Shown: positions 53,467 through 64,000 of the stretch, one piece after another
Layout of the letters: each line of letters starts with the position of its first letter
How positions within the stretch are numbered: position 1 is the first letter of the stretch
NCBI GenBank assembly: GCA_022316685.1
Contig: JAKJHU010001070.1
Location: 30,557-94,556, forward strand
Origin: Progne subis subis
Taxonomy: Eukaryota; Chordata; Aves; Passeriformes; Hirundinidae
DNA: 64,000 nt
Reading direction: 5' to 3'
Notes under the pieces: model-generated
The model's database searches: none
Seen by the model: only the letters and a program-made list of their open reading frames with translations
Told to the model about the DNA's origin: nothing
Translations under genes and position numbers: made by a program

Positions 53467-56400
53467 TTGCTGTCCCTGGCTGTTTCAACCTGTAGGAGGA
53501 AAGACAGTGAAGTTTGAGGGGAGATTTCTCATAGAAGAGTCAAAACCCTTTCTCACAGACCTTTCCCTGCCAATAAATACCACACCTTTGTGTATGTCTA
53601 GCAGAACTTCCTTCATCTTAGTTGCTGGAGATTGCTGCTGGCCAATATTCAATGAGGAGCCAGACCTCAAGAAGCAGGACACCCTGGAGTCAGCCCTGAC
53701 CCCCAGTCAGTGCAGGGGAGCAGTGAGGGTAGGGACCAGTCCTGGTGATTGAAATTCGACAAAGAATCTCCTCCTAAGGTATAGGAGCTGCCAGGGTGAA
53801 GGAATGGGGATTGCAGGAGGCAGAACAAGAGATTCTGCTGCACCTGGGGAGTGAGGCAGGAGGATTGTCTGAGCCTTAGTGCAGACTGAGGGGAGCTGCT
53901 CTGTCCCTCTCTCCTGTTCCCAGCTACCCTGGACTTGGCACCTTTCTGAGTTCCAGTCCCATGTTACCCTGGAAAGCCAGGAGACACTGCTGAGAGCAGA
54001 GGGATCCCTGGCACACAAGGTGGCTCCTGCCTTTCCCAAAGTCAGGGAGAGTCGGCTCATTCCCAGCCTGCCCTGCCCAGAGCTCCCCAGGGCAGAGGGA
54101 GCTGGGACACCCCATTGCTGTGCTCAGGCTGCACAGGAGGAGCCCAAGGGCTGGGCCTGAGCCTGCAGCTGGAACTGCCATTCCCAGAGAGCCCGTCAGC
54201 AATGCCAGGAGCACCTGGGCAAGGCAAGGAGAGAGAGAGCTGGGCCCTGAGGAAAAGCCTTTCCCTGCCCAGCCCTGCACAGCCCCTGGCAGGCAGCAGC
54301 AGTGCAGGACAGTGGCCCTCAGGCCCTGGTCAGCAGGGAATGGGCACATGGCAGGAGAGATGCCCTTCATCTCTGGGGCTGCTCTGCCGGCCCAGGAGGG
54401 GACTGAGGGCCCCGAGCCCCCGGGCTGAGGGCTGTGCTGGCTGCGAGGGGACACAAGAGCTGTGCTGCTCAGGGCAGTGTGTGCCCTGCAGGGCAGGGCC
54501 GGCAGGTGCCACATCTCCCCTGCAGCAGGGCTTCCCTCAGCACTGCCTGCCTCCCTCCCTGCCCACGCCTCTGCTGCTGGAGCTGTCCCAGCCCGAGCTG
54601 TTCCTGTGGCCCCGGGCTCCTTCCCTGCCAGTGCTGCCAGAGCCCAGCCCAGCCCTGGGCCAGCTCTGCCCTGCAGCTGCTCGGGGCTGCAGGATTAAAG
54701 AACAGCTCCCCCAGGCCTGGGCACCATGGAAAGGGGATGCTGCATGGATCTGGAGGCTGGGGAGCTGGAGGCACTTGCTGACGCACCCAAGAAAACTGTG
54801 TCATGTTTTAAGAGCCTCAGTCCCTGCCCTGCCCTGCACAGATTAGTTTCCATTGCCAGCAAGTTGAGCCAGGGAAAAGGGGGAGCACAGATTCAGGAAA
54901 GAAGAGACTCAAGTGAGAAAGTCCTGCCATGAATGAGCTCATGAAAAATCCCCTCAGAAATGACCTGGGCATGAGCTGGAGCTCTGAGCAGCCCTGGCCC
55001 ACACAGCACCCTCTCCACAGCAGCAGGATCTGCCCTGGCAGGAGTCACTCCTTGCTCCCACAGCTCCCCTCCACCATCCATGGGGAGCTCCCAGGCAGGC
55101 TGAGAGATGCTCCTGGCAGGTGGCAGATGCCCTGGCCTGGCCAAGAGCCCTCAGGGCTGCAGGAGCTGCTCTGCACGACAGCCCTGGGCACCCCTGGCTG
55201 CAGCCCCAGCTTCAGCCCCTGCAGCCGTCCCTGGCAGCAGGAGCCGTCCTGCCCTGTCCCTCTGATGGTGCCCAGGGCAGCCCCGCTCTGGAGCACATCC
55301 TCCCCCAAAGCAGAAAGGGCAGCAGAGCCATCCTTACAGTCATGTCAGTCCTGTCCTGGGTCAGCTTGAGGAGATCCCTGCAGTCAGAGACTAACGGTCA
55401 TAGGATTGGTGAAGATTTCTCCATGAAGAAGTTCAGAATTTTCAAAACGTGTGAAGATTTCTCTGAATAACCTCAGATTTGTCCTTCCAGCTTCCTTAGG
55501 CTTCTGTCTGTTTCACTGCTCTCAGGTCCCTGCAGGCAATGCCCTCAGCCCTGCTGGGCTGGAAGAGGAGCTGTTCTTCAGGAGAAATGTCTTTTTGAAG
55601 GTTTTCTTGATTGCATGAGCTGCCTCTGTGCCAGGAGATTGGCCCAGCTCAGCAGCACAGACACAGCACCAGGACTTTAATGACCCTCTCAGGTCTTTGG
55701 GGTTGTTTACATCAGTCTCAGTTCTTCAGAATGTTCAAAAAACTTCTCAAGAACTCCAAGTTAAATTGAAACTCCAAAGTTTCTTCAAGTTTTAATGGGT
55801 CTCACAGAGCAACCTGACGGAGAAAGTATCCCCCAGGTTTCCAGTCAGAGCAGAACACTGCAGGCAGTGATTGACAGGTGGGGACAAACAAGGCAAAGGT
55901 GTCTCTGATGCTGAGCAAACCTGCATGTGTTTCAGGAATGCAAAGACCAGAGGCCTGAGCCCCAGCCCCTGCCAAGGCAGATCCTGTCCCTCCCTCAGTG
56001 CTCAGGGCTCTTCCCAGGACACTGGGATGTGGGGATGTGCAATGCCAAGGGCAGCACCATGGGGCGGCCCCTGCCAGGCTGCTGAGCAGGGACAAGGAGG
56101 CAATGAGGCCCCAGGCCTGCCAGGGTCACTTGTCTCCTGCTCATGGCTCAGGCCCAGGGCCAGCAGCCATGGCCCAAGTGCTGCAGGAGTTGCTGTGTCA
56201 GGGCCTTTCAGCTGCTGCCCATCCCTGTGCCCTCTCCAGCCCAGGCTGTCCTACGGTGTCCATGCCCTGCGCCTCTGTCCCTGCAGGCTGTCGTCATCCC
56301 CCGGCTGCCCCACCTCGCTGGCCCCTTCCTTTGCTGACAGCTCTGTGTCCTGCCTGCCTCTGCCTGGGCACCACACAAAGCCTGGGGCTTGATACCAAAA

Positions 56401-56749
56401 GGGTTCATTCCATTTTTCCCCTGCCCGTGGACTTCTAGCACAGGAACAAGGCATACAGGGCCTGCTTTCTCAGCAAGGATGGTTGAAAGACAAGAAGACA
56501 TCTGGCTCAAGAGTGCAGTGATGGAAAAAACAAGGAGTGCATCTGGGAATTAGGCATGGTTTTTATGGAAATGGCTGCACAGAAATACGCATTTAGTGAC
56601 TGTATATAAGCAACACACTGGTAGAATTACATGTCCATGTAAGGTTAGGATTTATCCCTCACTAGACCTCATGAATAAATTATACCCTCTTATATAGCAA
56701 ATTAGTGTTAAAGAATCTTATTCTGGTATTTCTGAGAGTTGATGATGGC

Positions 56750-57800
56750 ACCGAACCAAGGACTCTACTAGGACACTGTGGAAACTCATGGAACAAAGGG
56801 TCCGTTTTGACACAGTGGTACCCCATGGAACCCAAATCCATTTTGGCACATTGGGGCCACATTGAAGCAATGGTCCATTGTGATGCTGTGGCTCCAAGCA
56901 GACCCGTATGACACGGAGAAACCTCTTGGAACCAAGGAGCCATTTCTGACACAGCAAGGCCTCGTGGAACCATGGGTCTGTTGAGCCACCGCAGAACCTC
57001 AGAGAACCAAGGTGATCACGGTATAGAACGGAACGTCCTGGAAGCAAGGGTGCGTTGTTAAACTGTGTGGCCTCATGGAGCCAAGGGGCCACTGTGACTG
57101 AGGAACCTCATGAAACCAAGATTCCATTGATACCCTGTGTGGCCCTGTGGAGCCAAGAGGACCACAGTGACATTGCAGGGCCTCATGGAACAATGGAGAC
57201 TCTTCTGACACTTTGGGACCCACTGGAACCAAGGGGCCATTATAGCATGGCATGGCCTCATGGAATCAAGGGGGCTACAGTGAACACTGTGGGTGTCCAG
57301 GGGATGAAGTTTCCAATCTGACACCGTGGAACCAAGAATACCATTGTGACACTATGGGGCCTCATGGAAGCAAGGAACCATTTGTGACACTATGGAGTCT
57401 GGCAGACGAAGGGGCAGTTGTCACACTGTGTGGAACCACTGAACCAAGGAGTCCATTGTAACACTACAGGGCCCCATGGAACCAAGGATTCATGGAACAG
57501 TGCAGGAACCCATGGAACCAAAGGCCCATTGTGACATTGTGGGGCCTCATGGAATCCTGGAGGCCATGATGACACTTTGAGGCTTTAGTGAATCAAGGGG
57601 CTCTGCAGGGCCTCATGGAACCAAGGAGACCCTTCTGACATTGTGAGTCCCCAGGGAACCAAGGGTCCATTGTGATACTGTGGTACCAAGGAGACCCCTG
57701 TGACACTACAAGGCCTCATGGAAGCAAGGGATCATTGTGATGCTTCAGGGCCCCGTGGAAACAAGGGGCCAGCATCACACAATGATGCCCCATGAATACA
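56750..57800 (+). repeat. 37-bp satellite array (copy D)
   Basis: About 26 units, with the same unit variants in the same order as copies A and B over much of its length. Confidence 0.85.
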
Positions 57801-57829
57801 AGGGAAGAGGTAACAGGTCTGGTTGGCTT

Positions 57830-58640
57830 GGCCTGTCTGCTCCAGCTGACCTCAGCATATTGAGGGTCTCTTCTCATGCTCCCCTCAAACACTGGGGCTC
57901 TGGGCTCTCCTTCAAATGCAAAACAACTTTCCTTCTCACTCAAGCATCCATGGCCAATATGGGATTCCCCCTCCAAATTTCCTAATATTCAGGGATTGCT
58001 CCCAGACAAAAGTTGCCATTACCAACATCTGACTGACCCTATCTACCTGACAGCTGGCTCTCACCTGCCTTCAAACACTGAGGCTCTGTGCTTTCCTTCC
58101 TATGAAAAGAACTGTTCCTCCTGCACAGGCACCCATGTCAGAAATTGGTACATCTCCTCAAAAATTCCTATAGGTAAGGGTTTCTCCCAGACAAAAGCTG
58201 CAGCACAGACAGCTCTGGCTGGCCTTGGCCCCTGGTGGTTGCCTCTAATCTGACTTGATTCACTGGAGCTCTGCCTTTTCCTTCCTACGGAAAAGAACAT
58301 CTCCAGATGCCCATTTGGGATTTCAGCTTCAATACTCCTATATCCAAAGATTGCTCCTTGATGAACCTGACATTACACACAGCTATGGTTGGACTTGGTC
58401 TCCTGGGAGCCAGCTCTCACCTGCCTTCCAAACACTGGGCCTCTCTGCTTTCCTTTCTATGGAAAAGAATGGGCCTTCTCCTCCAGGCAAAAAGGGTTGA
58501 AATTGGGATTGAACATTCAACATTTTGAAAATGAAAGGGTTGCTCCCAGAAAAACCTGCCAGGACAGACAGGTCTGGCTGGCCTTGGCTTCTGGTGACTG
58601 CAGTTCATCAGCCCCTGAAACACTGGAGCTCTGTGGTTTC
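57830..58640 (+). repeat. About 165-bp satellite (copy D, main block)
   Basis: About five units, the longest run in the window. Each has 'aacactg.ggctctg', 'ccttcctatgg', 'cccat..ccaa..ttgg' and 'gccaggacagacagg' landmarks. The frames shift between units, so it is not coding. Confidence 0.75.
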
Positions 58641-59170
58641 CTTCCTGTGGAGACCATGGTGACATTGTGGAGCCCCAGGGATCCATGGACACGATTCTGA
58701 CACTTTGAGGCCTTCTGAAATGACAGGGCCATTGTTGCATTGTGGAGATGCTGTGAATTCCAGGTACCATTGTGACACTGCCGGGCCTCTTGGAAGCAAG
58801 GGGCCATTGTGACACCTCAGAAGCAAGGAGAACATTGTGACACTACAGGGCCTCATGGAACCAAGGGGAGATGGAACAGATCTGTGTAGTTTGGCCTCCC
58901 AGGGGCCACCTGACAGGTCCAGCTGATCTTGGAATGCTGAGCACTGCCTCTCATCAGCCCCTGGAGCACTGGGGCTCTGTGCATTCCTTCCTATGGAAAA
59001 GAACCAACCGTCTATCCAGATGCCCACAGTTAAAATTAATACTCTCCCTGAATTTTTCAATGAAAGGGTTCTCGCAGATAAAAGCTGCCAGGACAAAGAG
59101 TTCTGGCTGGCCTTGGCTTCTGGTGATCACCTCTCATCTCAAGGAAGCCCTGAGGAAACTATGTGAAGAG
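58640..59170 (+). repeat. Second pair of 37-bp and 165-bp satellite blocks (copy D)
   Basis: 37-bp units (58640-58870) are followed by one to two 165-bp units (58870-59170), repeating the alternation seen at 22780-23450 in copy A. Confidence 0.7.
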
Positions 59171-59540
59171 ATTTGACTACTGCAACATCAATGAGTCTCT
59201 CATCCTCTGAAAAACTGAAAAACTCAGATACGCTGCTGATCATATGTGCCATTTTTTTTTTTTTTTTTCATTGCGTATTATACATGAAATACTATTTTTA
59301 GCTAAAAATATTCTTCTTATCACTCTACCAGTGTCATCTGACACAAAACACCTCCTCCACACATGGATCCAGGTCACCTGTGTAAGCAAACACAATAAAG
59401 AATCCACCAGGAATGATTTGTCTCTGCTCCCATCTGTCCCATCTCCTCTGGAGGTGCAGCCCCAGCACTTGGGAGGGCTCCAGGGGTCACAAGCTCAGCT
59501 CCCACACAGAGAACTTGCAGACCCTGGGGTGCCCCTTTCA

Positions 59541-60130
59541 GACTCGGTGCCCAGAGCCTTTCTGTAACTTTCCCCCTGGAGCTGCTGCTTCCCTGCAGCC
59601 CCGGCCATGGACAGCAGCAGACCCTGGTGTGTCCCAGCAGCAGTGCCAGCTCAGGGCCCTGTGGGGAGCAGGGGCTGGGGCAGCAGGACAAACCAGCCCG
59701 GCCGGCCCAGGACCTGCTCAGCTGGGGAAAGGGATGTCCAGGGAGAAGAGCAAGAGAGTGTTTCTGTGCCTGCAGGGAGGAGTGCAGAGGGAGCTGCTGC
59801 TGCAGGCACCAGCTCTGGCCAGGCCCCTCTCTCCCCTGCCCAGGGCTGCTGTGCTGGCCTGGGGAGAGGGGCTGGCACTGGGTGGGCAGAGGCAGCCTGT
59901 GCTGGGCATCTCCTGGGGCCAGGAGCAGGAGTCCTGCACTGTCACTGAGCTCCACTTCCCCTGCCATGGGGAGCTCCAGCCCTGGGGCTGATGTGGAGGC
60001 TGACCTCCCTCTCTGCCCCTCAGCTGCTGCTGAGCCCTTCAAGGGGGCCAGGGCTCTGGGGTGAGTGTGGAGCATAGACTATGGACTTCACAATTAGAAA
60101 ATTCTATAGCAGGTATGTTTTCATTTCCAG
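59541..60130. other. GC-rich unassigned segment
   Basis: Past the end of homology to copy A. Several long overlapping frames on both strands (up to 233 codons) reflect GC richness. No domain is recognised. Confidence 0.4.
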
Positions 60131-61149
60131 CTGGGACACACACGGGGGGATATTTCCTCCAAACTGTGTGTGTTCCAGTGACTTTCACTCACTTATTTAT
60201 CTTTTGAAGTATTACATATGCATTAAATGTCACAATACATCTATACATATTCATTACCTAGCTCCACCTAGCCTCACTTCATATCACAATTAGCCAGAAG
60301 ATCTTTCTGCAGCTGCGGAGTCCCCTCTGGTGGTCATGGGCCAGGGTCTTCTGATGAAGTAAATTGTCTTCCTCCCAATGTCCCCTTCTTGACCCCTCCT
60401 TCTGGGCAGGCACAGGAAGGATTTGGCGAGTTCCCAGGTCAGTTTGCCCTGGCCAAACCACAAGCCTGGTTCTTGCCAGCTCCCAAGCCACCAAGTTCTG
60501 CTTTATTGATTTTTAGCAAATATCTAGGTCCAGCTTTTTTGAAGTTTCAACATTATACATCTTACCTATATGACTTCTACCTAGTAACTACCCAGCAGCC
60601 AAACTTAATAGCTAATCTTCTGTGTTCTCAGTACAAGCTGTTTTTTCACTTCCGCAAAATCACCAAAAAGCTGCTTCTAAAATCCTCTATTTTCAAAACT
60701 GTAAATGTCCCCCATATCATGTGCCCATTTTTCTTTCTAAATATTGCAAATTCTTTTGCTTCTTACGATACTTATCATATTCTCTATGACTATCCTTAAC
60801 TAATTAATTAAACCATACAATAAACCTAATGGCAATCCTTCTTACTAATTTCAAGACCATCTAAAAAGTATGTTCCACCAGTGATGAGTTGTGTCTTTCT
60901 CTATTCTCCTAAAGACTTATTTTATCGTTTTTGCGTAATGGTGTGTTGAAATCAGGGTTCTTCAGCTAAGGCCAAATTCATCCCTATGGGCACAGACAAT
61001 ATGTCTTATTCCCCTCACATATAAACCCCGGTTGTTTTCTTGTGGCACGTCACTCTACATTAAAAAAACCAAAGGTAGTCACTACACTTGTTACAGGGTC
61101 ATAAGTGAAATAAACCAAAAACCCACCAAAATTGAAGTTCCCTCTCTAG

Positions 61150-61830
61150 GTCAAATGATTTTTCAAATTTCAGCAGAAAAGGTGCCTTCTCTTCCTTCTC
61201 TAATTAATTGAGGGAGACATTTCCTGCATCCACAACTGCACTTCAATGGAACTGAGAGCTAAAAAAACCATTTCCAAGTGGCTGTTCCCAAAGCATTTGC
61301 TAACAGTTTATGGTCTTGCTCTTCGATGTCCTCTCATTCTGGTAATATTTTAAACAGTTTCCAGTGGGTAGTGCCTAAAGGTTACTGTAACTTAACTATG
61401 TCATTACCAGTTGCAGCCAATCTATTCATTAATACTTTTGAATCCAGTGTGTTCAAACCCCCCAGTCCTGTTCCCAGCATTCCTGTGAAATCTCTTTTCT
61501 GCTTGAATGTGTAAGGTGCACGCTTCTGTAGTGGAAGCGCTTACCTGCCTTGCCATCTGTGCTCACTTCAGGGCCCATTCTGAACTGAGCAATAGCCTTG
61601 GCATCCCTGTCATTTTTAATAGCACCTGGTCCTATCTTGGTGACTAAAGGTTTGGACAAGTGCATTTGGAGGTGTGGTGGTGCTTTCTAATGTTTGTGTT
61701 GGAGTTGTCCTGCTTCTGAGGACAACTGTCCTATCAATCTGCGGGTTTGACATTGGTTGTAACTATGATCATAAAAGCCAGTGTTCTTGACCACAATGTA
61801 CTCATTTTGCTCGGGTAATTTTTAGTTTCA
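61150..61830 (-). pseudogene. Env remnant of the decayed ERV
   Basis: On the minus strand, just after the integrase end, a short frame from about 61821 reads MSTLWSRTLAFMIIVTT, which looks like an Env signal peptide and stops within 25 codons. Further on, TM-ectodomain-like phrases (LDSKVLMNRLAATGNDIVKL near 61440, IEVQLWMQEM near 61230) appear in shifted frames. SU is largely deleted or unreadable. Confidence 0.5.
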
Positions 61831-61855
61831 GTTCATTATCACCCAGTGTTGCTTT

Positions 61856-63440
61856 TCAAGGAGTCTCTGGAGCCTTCTTTGTTCGAGTGTGATGGATCCA
61901 AGTACTCTGTTCCTTGATCTTAATCATGGTGAATGTGGTGAGAAGCACCTGGAATGGTCTCTCCCATTGTGGTTTCAGGGTCTTCTCTGCATGAGAATTA
62001 ACATACACATAATCTCCAGGCTCTATGTCATGCACTGGCCCATCCAACCCTCTGCTTTGAGTTCTACACACATGTTTTTCAGTGTTTCTGAGTTGCTCAC
62101 TCAAGGCCACCATGTAGGTGGTCAGTGTTTCCTCCCGATCTGGGAGGATATTCCTTTCTGTACCCTATGTGGTCTTCCACAAAGCGTTTCAAAAGGACTG
62201 AACTTTTCCTTTTTTCTGGGTTTAGTCCAAATTCTCAGCAATGCCAGTGGGAAAGATTGAGGCCAGGATAAATAATACTTAGCTACACTATTTTTGAAAT
62301 AAAATGTGGTCCTCTGTCTGAGGATACTGTTACCTCTTGAGCTTTAGCTGTCCTTGTGGGGAAAGCCTCTGGCCACCCTGAAGAGGTATCAGTTAGTACC
62401 AAAAAATATTGATACCCCCCTTTTCTTGGAAGTTCTGAAAAGTCAGTCACTGCTTCCTGGGCCCATGACCCTTTCCAATTTGCACAAGTTTTGGGTTGAG
62501 GGTATTATTTGGGGGTTTAGTCTGGAGGCAAAAATCACATTGTCGAGTCACTTGGGCAATGATAATCTTTTCAGTTAAATAGTTTTGCAGGGCATCAATT
62601 CCCCAATGTGTTTTCTTATGTTCCTCCCTTGCTGGTGACCACAGTAATGAGAGGGGATAGCTAGCTTCCCTTCTGCTGTTACAGCCCATCCCTCCTGGTT
62701 ATATGTTCTCTCCTGGCTGTTAATTAGTTTTCTGTCTTCTTTATTATATGTTGGCTTACCTTTGGGGAAATCCAACCATCTGGAATCAAGGCTCCTTCTA
62801 CTGTTATCTCACCTCTTGCTGCTTCTTTTGCCTCTCTGTCTGCCAGCTCATTTCCTTTCTCCAGTTCTGAGCTCACCTTCTGGTGTGCCTTCATGTGCAT
62901 GATGCCACCTTCTCAGGCATCTGGACTGCTTCCAATAGTCACATTATCTCTTGTGCACGTGTGATGTTCTTCCCCTGCAAATTCAACAGTTCCTTTTCCT
63001 TTTCTTGGCTCCATGTGCATGTACAAGCCCAAATGGATATCTTGAGTCTATACAGATGTTTATTCTCTTTTTCTTTGCTAATTCCAAAGCATGGGTTAAA
63101 ACAATTATCTTGGCCTTTTGTGCAGAGCTACCTGCTGCTAAGGGTCCAAATTCAAGAGCCTTTCTGCAGGTGGTAACAGCATACCCAGCATGTCACTTTC
63201 CACTGACAACGTAAATAACTGCTCCCATCAGTGACCCAGGTTTCTGCATCATCCAAAGCAGTGTCCTTCAAATCTGGGCAGCTAGAGCAAGTGGTTTGAT
63301 AGTCTGCAGGCAGTCATGATGTACCAGCTCCCCTTGATTTCCGCTGAGAAAAGAGGTCGGGTTGACAATGTTAGTTACAACTATCTCTACATTATCTTGC
63401 TCTATCATGATAGCTTGGTATTTCAGGAACTGCTGAAGGG
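61856..63440 (-). pseudogene. Pol remnant (RNase H and integrase)
   Basis: Reading on the minus strand from high to low coordinates: TWVTDGSS of RNase H near 63240; AQKAKIIVLTHALELA and CIDSRYPFG of RNase H near 63140-63030; an integrase zinc domain with HKKTHWG and QCDFC (62650-62530); and the C-terminal domain PGDYVYVNSHAEKTLKP followed by FQVLLTT (62030-61940). The catalytic core between the last two is poorly preserved. Stops and frameshifts are frequent. Confidence 0.75.
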
Positions 63441-63443
63441 AAA

Positions 63444-63840
63444 TGTGGGAGTCCTAGAAACTTAGAGTTTGGGGTTTTAGTGTATAGTAGTGTGTGTGAG
63501 TCAAGATGGAGGATTTTGTGTGTTGCCTTTGTCCTTCTTCACCTTCTTCTTCCTTCTTGTTCACGAATCTGGGTGGTTTTCTGTAATTGGGTGAAAGAAA
63601 TCCACATTGTGGGTTTTGGGTGATTATAACTGGATTAGGAGCATAAATAATATAGATGTCAACTGTTTATTGGATAACTGGGACTTAAATAGCCTTGAAT
63701 AGACCCCATTTTAGATCACTTTCTCCATTGTTAGAGAGAGCTCATTTCTCGTGTGTTTGTAATAGATAAGGATAATAAATTTCAGAGTGAGACTTCAAAA
63801 AGAATGTCTTCTGAGTTTTATTCGCCCTGATCTTGGAGCA
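63444..63840 (+). mobile_element. Solo LTR nested in the pol remnant
   Basis: A 397-bp element starting TGTGGGAGTCC and ending CTTGGAGCA is flanked on both sides by the perfect 5-bp direct repeat GGAAA (63439-63443 and 63841-63845). An AATAAA lies near 63774-63779. It splits RT-connection sequence (63986-63846) from the continuation at 63438 downward, both on the minus strand. The duplication proves insertion after the host ERV. Confidence 0.85.
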
Positions 63841-64000
63841 GGAAAGAGCCAGGCAATCCCACAGGGAAAGCCAGCGCCACCCTTTACTTCCAACACTGCA
63901 GACACTGTGTGAGACACTAGCACAGTCATTTTCTGGCCCAAGGTGAACTTGCGTGCTTCTTGGATGTTCAGCACCACAGCTGCCACAGCTCTAAGGCAAC
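63841..64000 (-). pseudogene. Pol remnant, RT connection region
   Basis: A minus-strand frame (63986-63795) gives AAVVLNIQEARKFTLGQK and a TVLVSHTVSAVLEVKGG stretch, equivalent to the RT connection segment of ERV1 pol around 5885-5990. It continues toward the window end. Confidence 0.75.

Larger units (their letters stand above)
50981..59540 (+). repeat. Segmental duplication copy D
   Basis: The longest copy. It holds 50981-51540 (shared with 37150-36600), 51600-52330, a frameshifted OR14 gene, 53700-55860, the 156-codon block (broken by one base) to 56440, satellites 56750-59170 and a terminal block to about 59540 matching 23440-23810. It begins abruptly at 'agctgcaagccctgcc' inside the last ZNF143-like repeat of the adjacent island. 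Confidence 0.85.
60140..64000 (-). mobile_element. ERV3-r: decayed gammaretrovirus-like remnant
   Basis: A third, older ERV on the minus strand runs off the window end. Pol remnants (RT connection, RNase H, integrase) and env fragments are readable in many short frames. Poly(A)-like AATAAA signals on the minus strand near 60500 and 60195 suggest LTR sequence at the low end, with no clear boundary. It belongs to a different lineage from ERV1/ERV2. A solo LTR at 63444-63840 interrupts its pol. Confidence 0.7.

Noticed and set aside
1..64000. tRNA, rRNA or snRNA genes
   Set aside because: I saw no cloverleaf with A and B boxes and no rRNA or snRNA signature. Only the tRNA-complementary primer sites of the ERVs are present.

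Overview
The window looks like bird nuclear DNA, most likely from a songbird. It holds OR14-type (avian gamma-c) olfactory receptor genes, CR1 LINEs, gammaretrovirus-like endogenous retroviruses (ERVs) with tRNA-Pro-type primer sites, LTR fragments and GC-rich minisatellites. There is no operon-like gene order and nothing bacterial. The only plausibly functional protein genes I can support are two intact single-exon olfactory receptors. Almost everything else is mobile or repeated DNA.

Layout. 1-384: unique sequence ending in an 'actggg' minisatellite. 385-9493: provirus ERV1 (+), with gag, pol, an env deletion and both LTRs. 9494-17170: a 39-bp minisatellite, LTR-like pieces, CR1 fragments and a TGATGTCA array. 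17170-23810: segmental duplication copy A with an intact OR14 gene (-) and two interleaved satellites (37 bp and about 165 bp). 24330-27790: CR1, inverted satellite, a minus-strand LTR and unassigned DNA. 27790-31430: partial copy B, broken by a fragment of a different OR gene and an LTR. 31690-37150: copy C, inverted, with an intact OR14 gene (+). 37600-39347: a 250-bp direct repeat around an LTR-like insert, then a (CAAA)-rich tract. 39348-49868: provirus ERV2 (-), a close relative of ERV1 that keeps a frameshifted env. 49869-50980: 'actggg' minisatellite, then a CpG-rich promoter-like island with repeated ZNF143/THAP11-like sites. 50981-59540: copy D with a frameshifted OR14 gene (-). 60140-64000: a decayed third ERV (-) with a solo LTR nested in its pol.

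Relations. ERV1 and ERV2 are inverted with respect to each other and bracket about 30 kb of OR-bearing duplication. Variants in the four LTRs mostly pair the 5' LTR of ERV1 with the 3' LTR of ERV2, and the 3' LTR of ERV1 with the 5' LTR of ERV2. This suggests recombination between the inverted proviruses and inversion of the segment between them. The strongest non-repeat signal is the CpG-rich island at 50170-50980, which the duplication breakpoint cuts off. Both proviruses have gag and pol in the same frame across a single UAG, as in gammaretroviral readthrough, and ERV2 carries an ERV3-type Env. All ERV genes seen here are broken. Coordinates of LTR-like and satellite features without clear TG/CA ends or sharp boundaries are approximate. 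All identity statements are by-eye comparisons.
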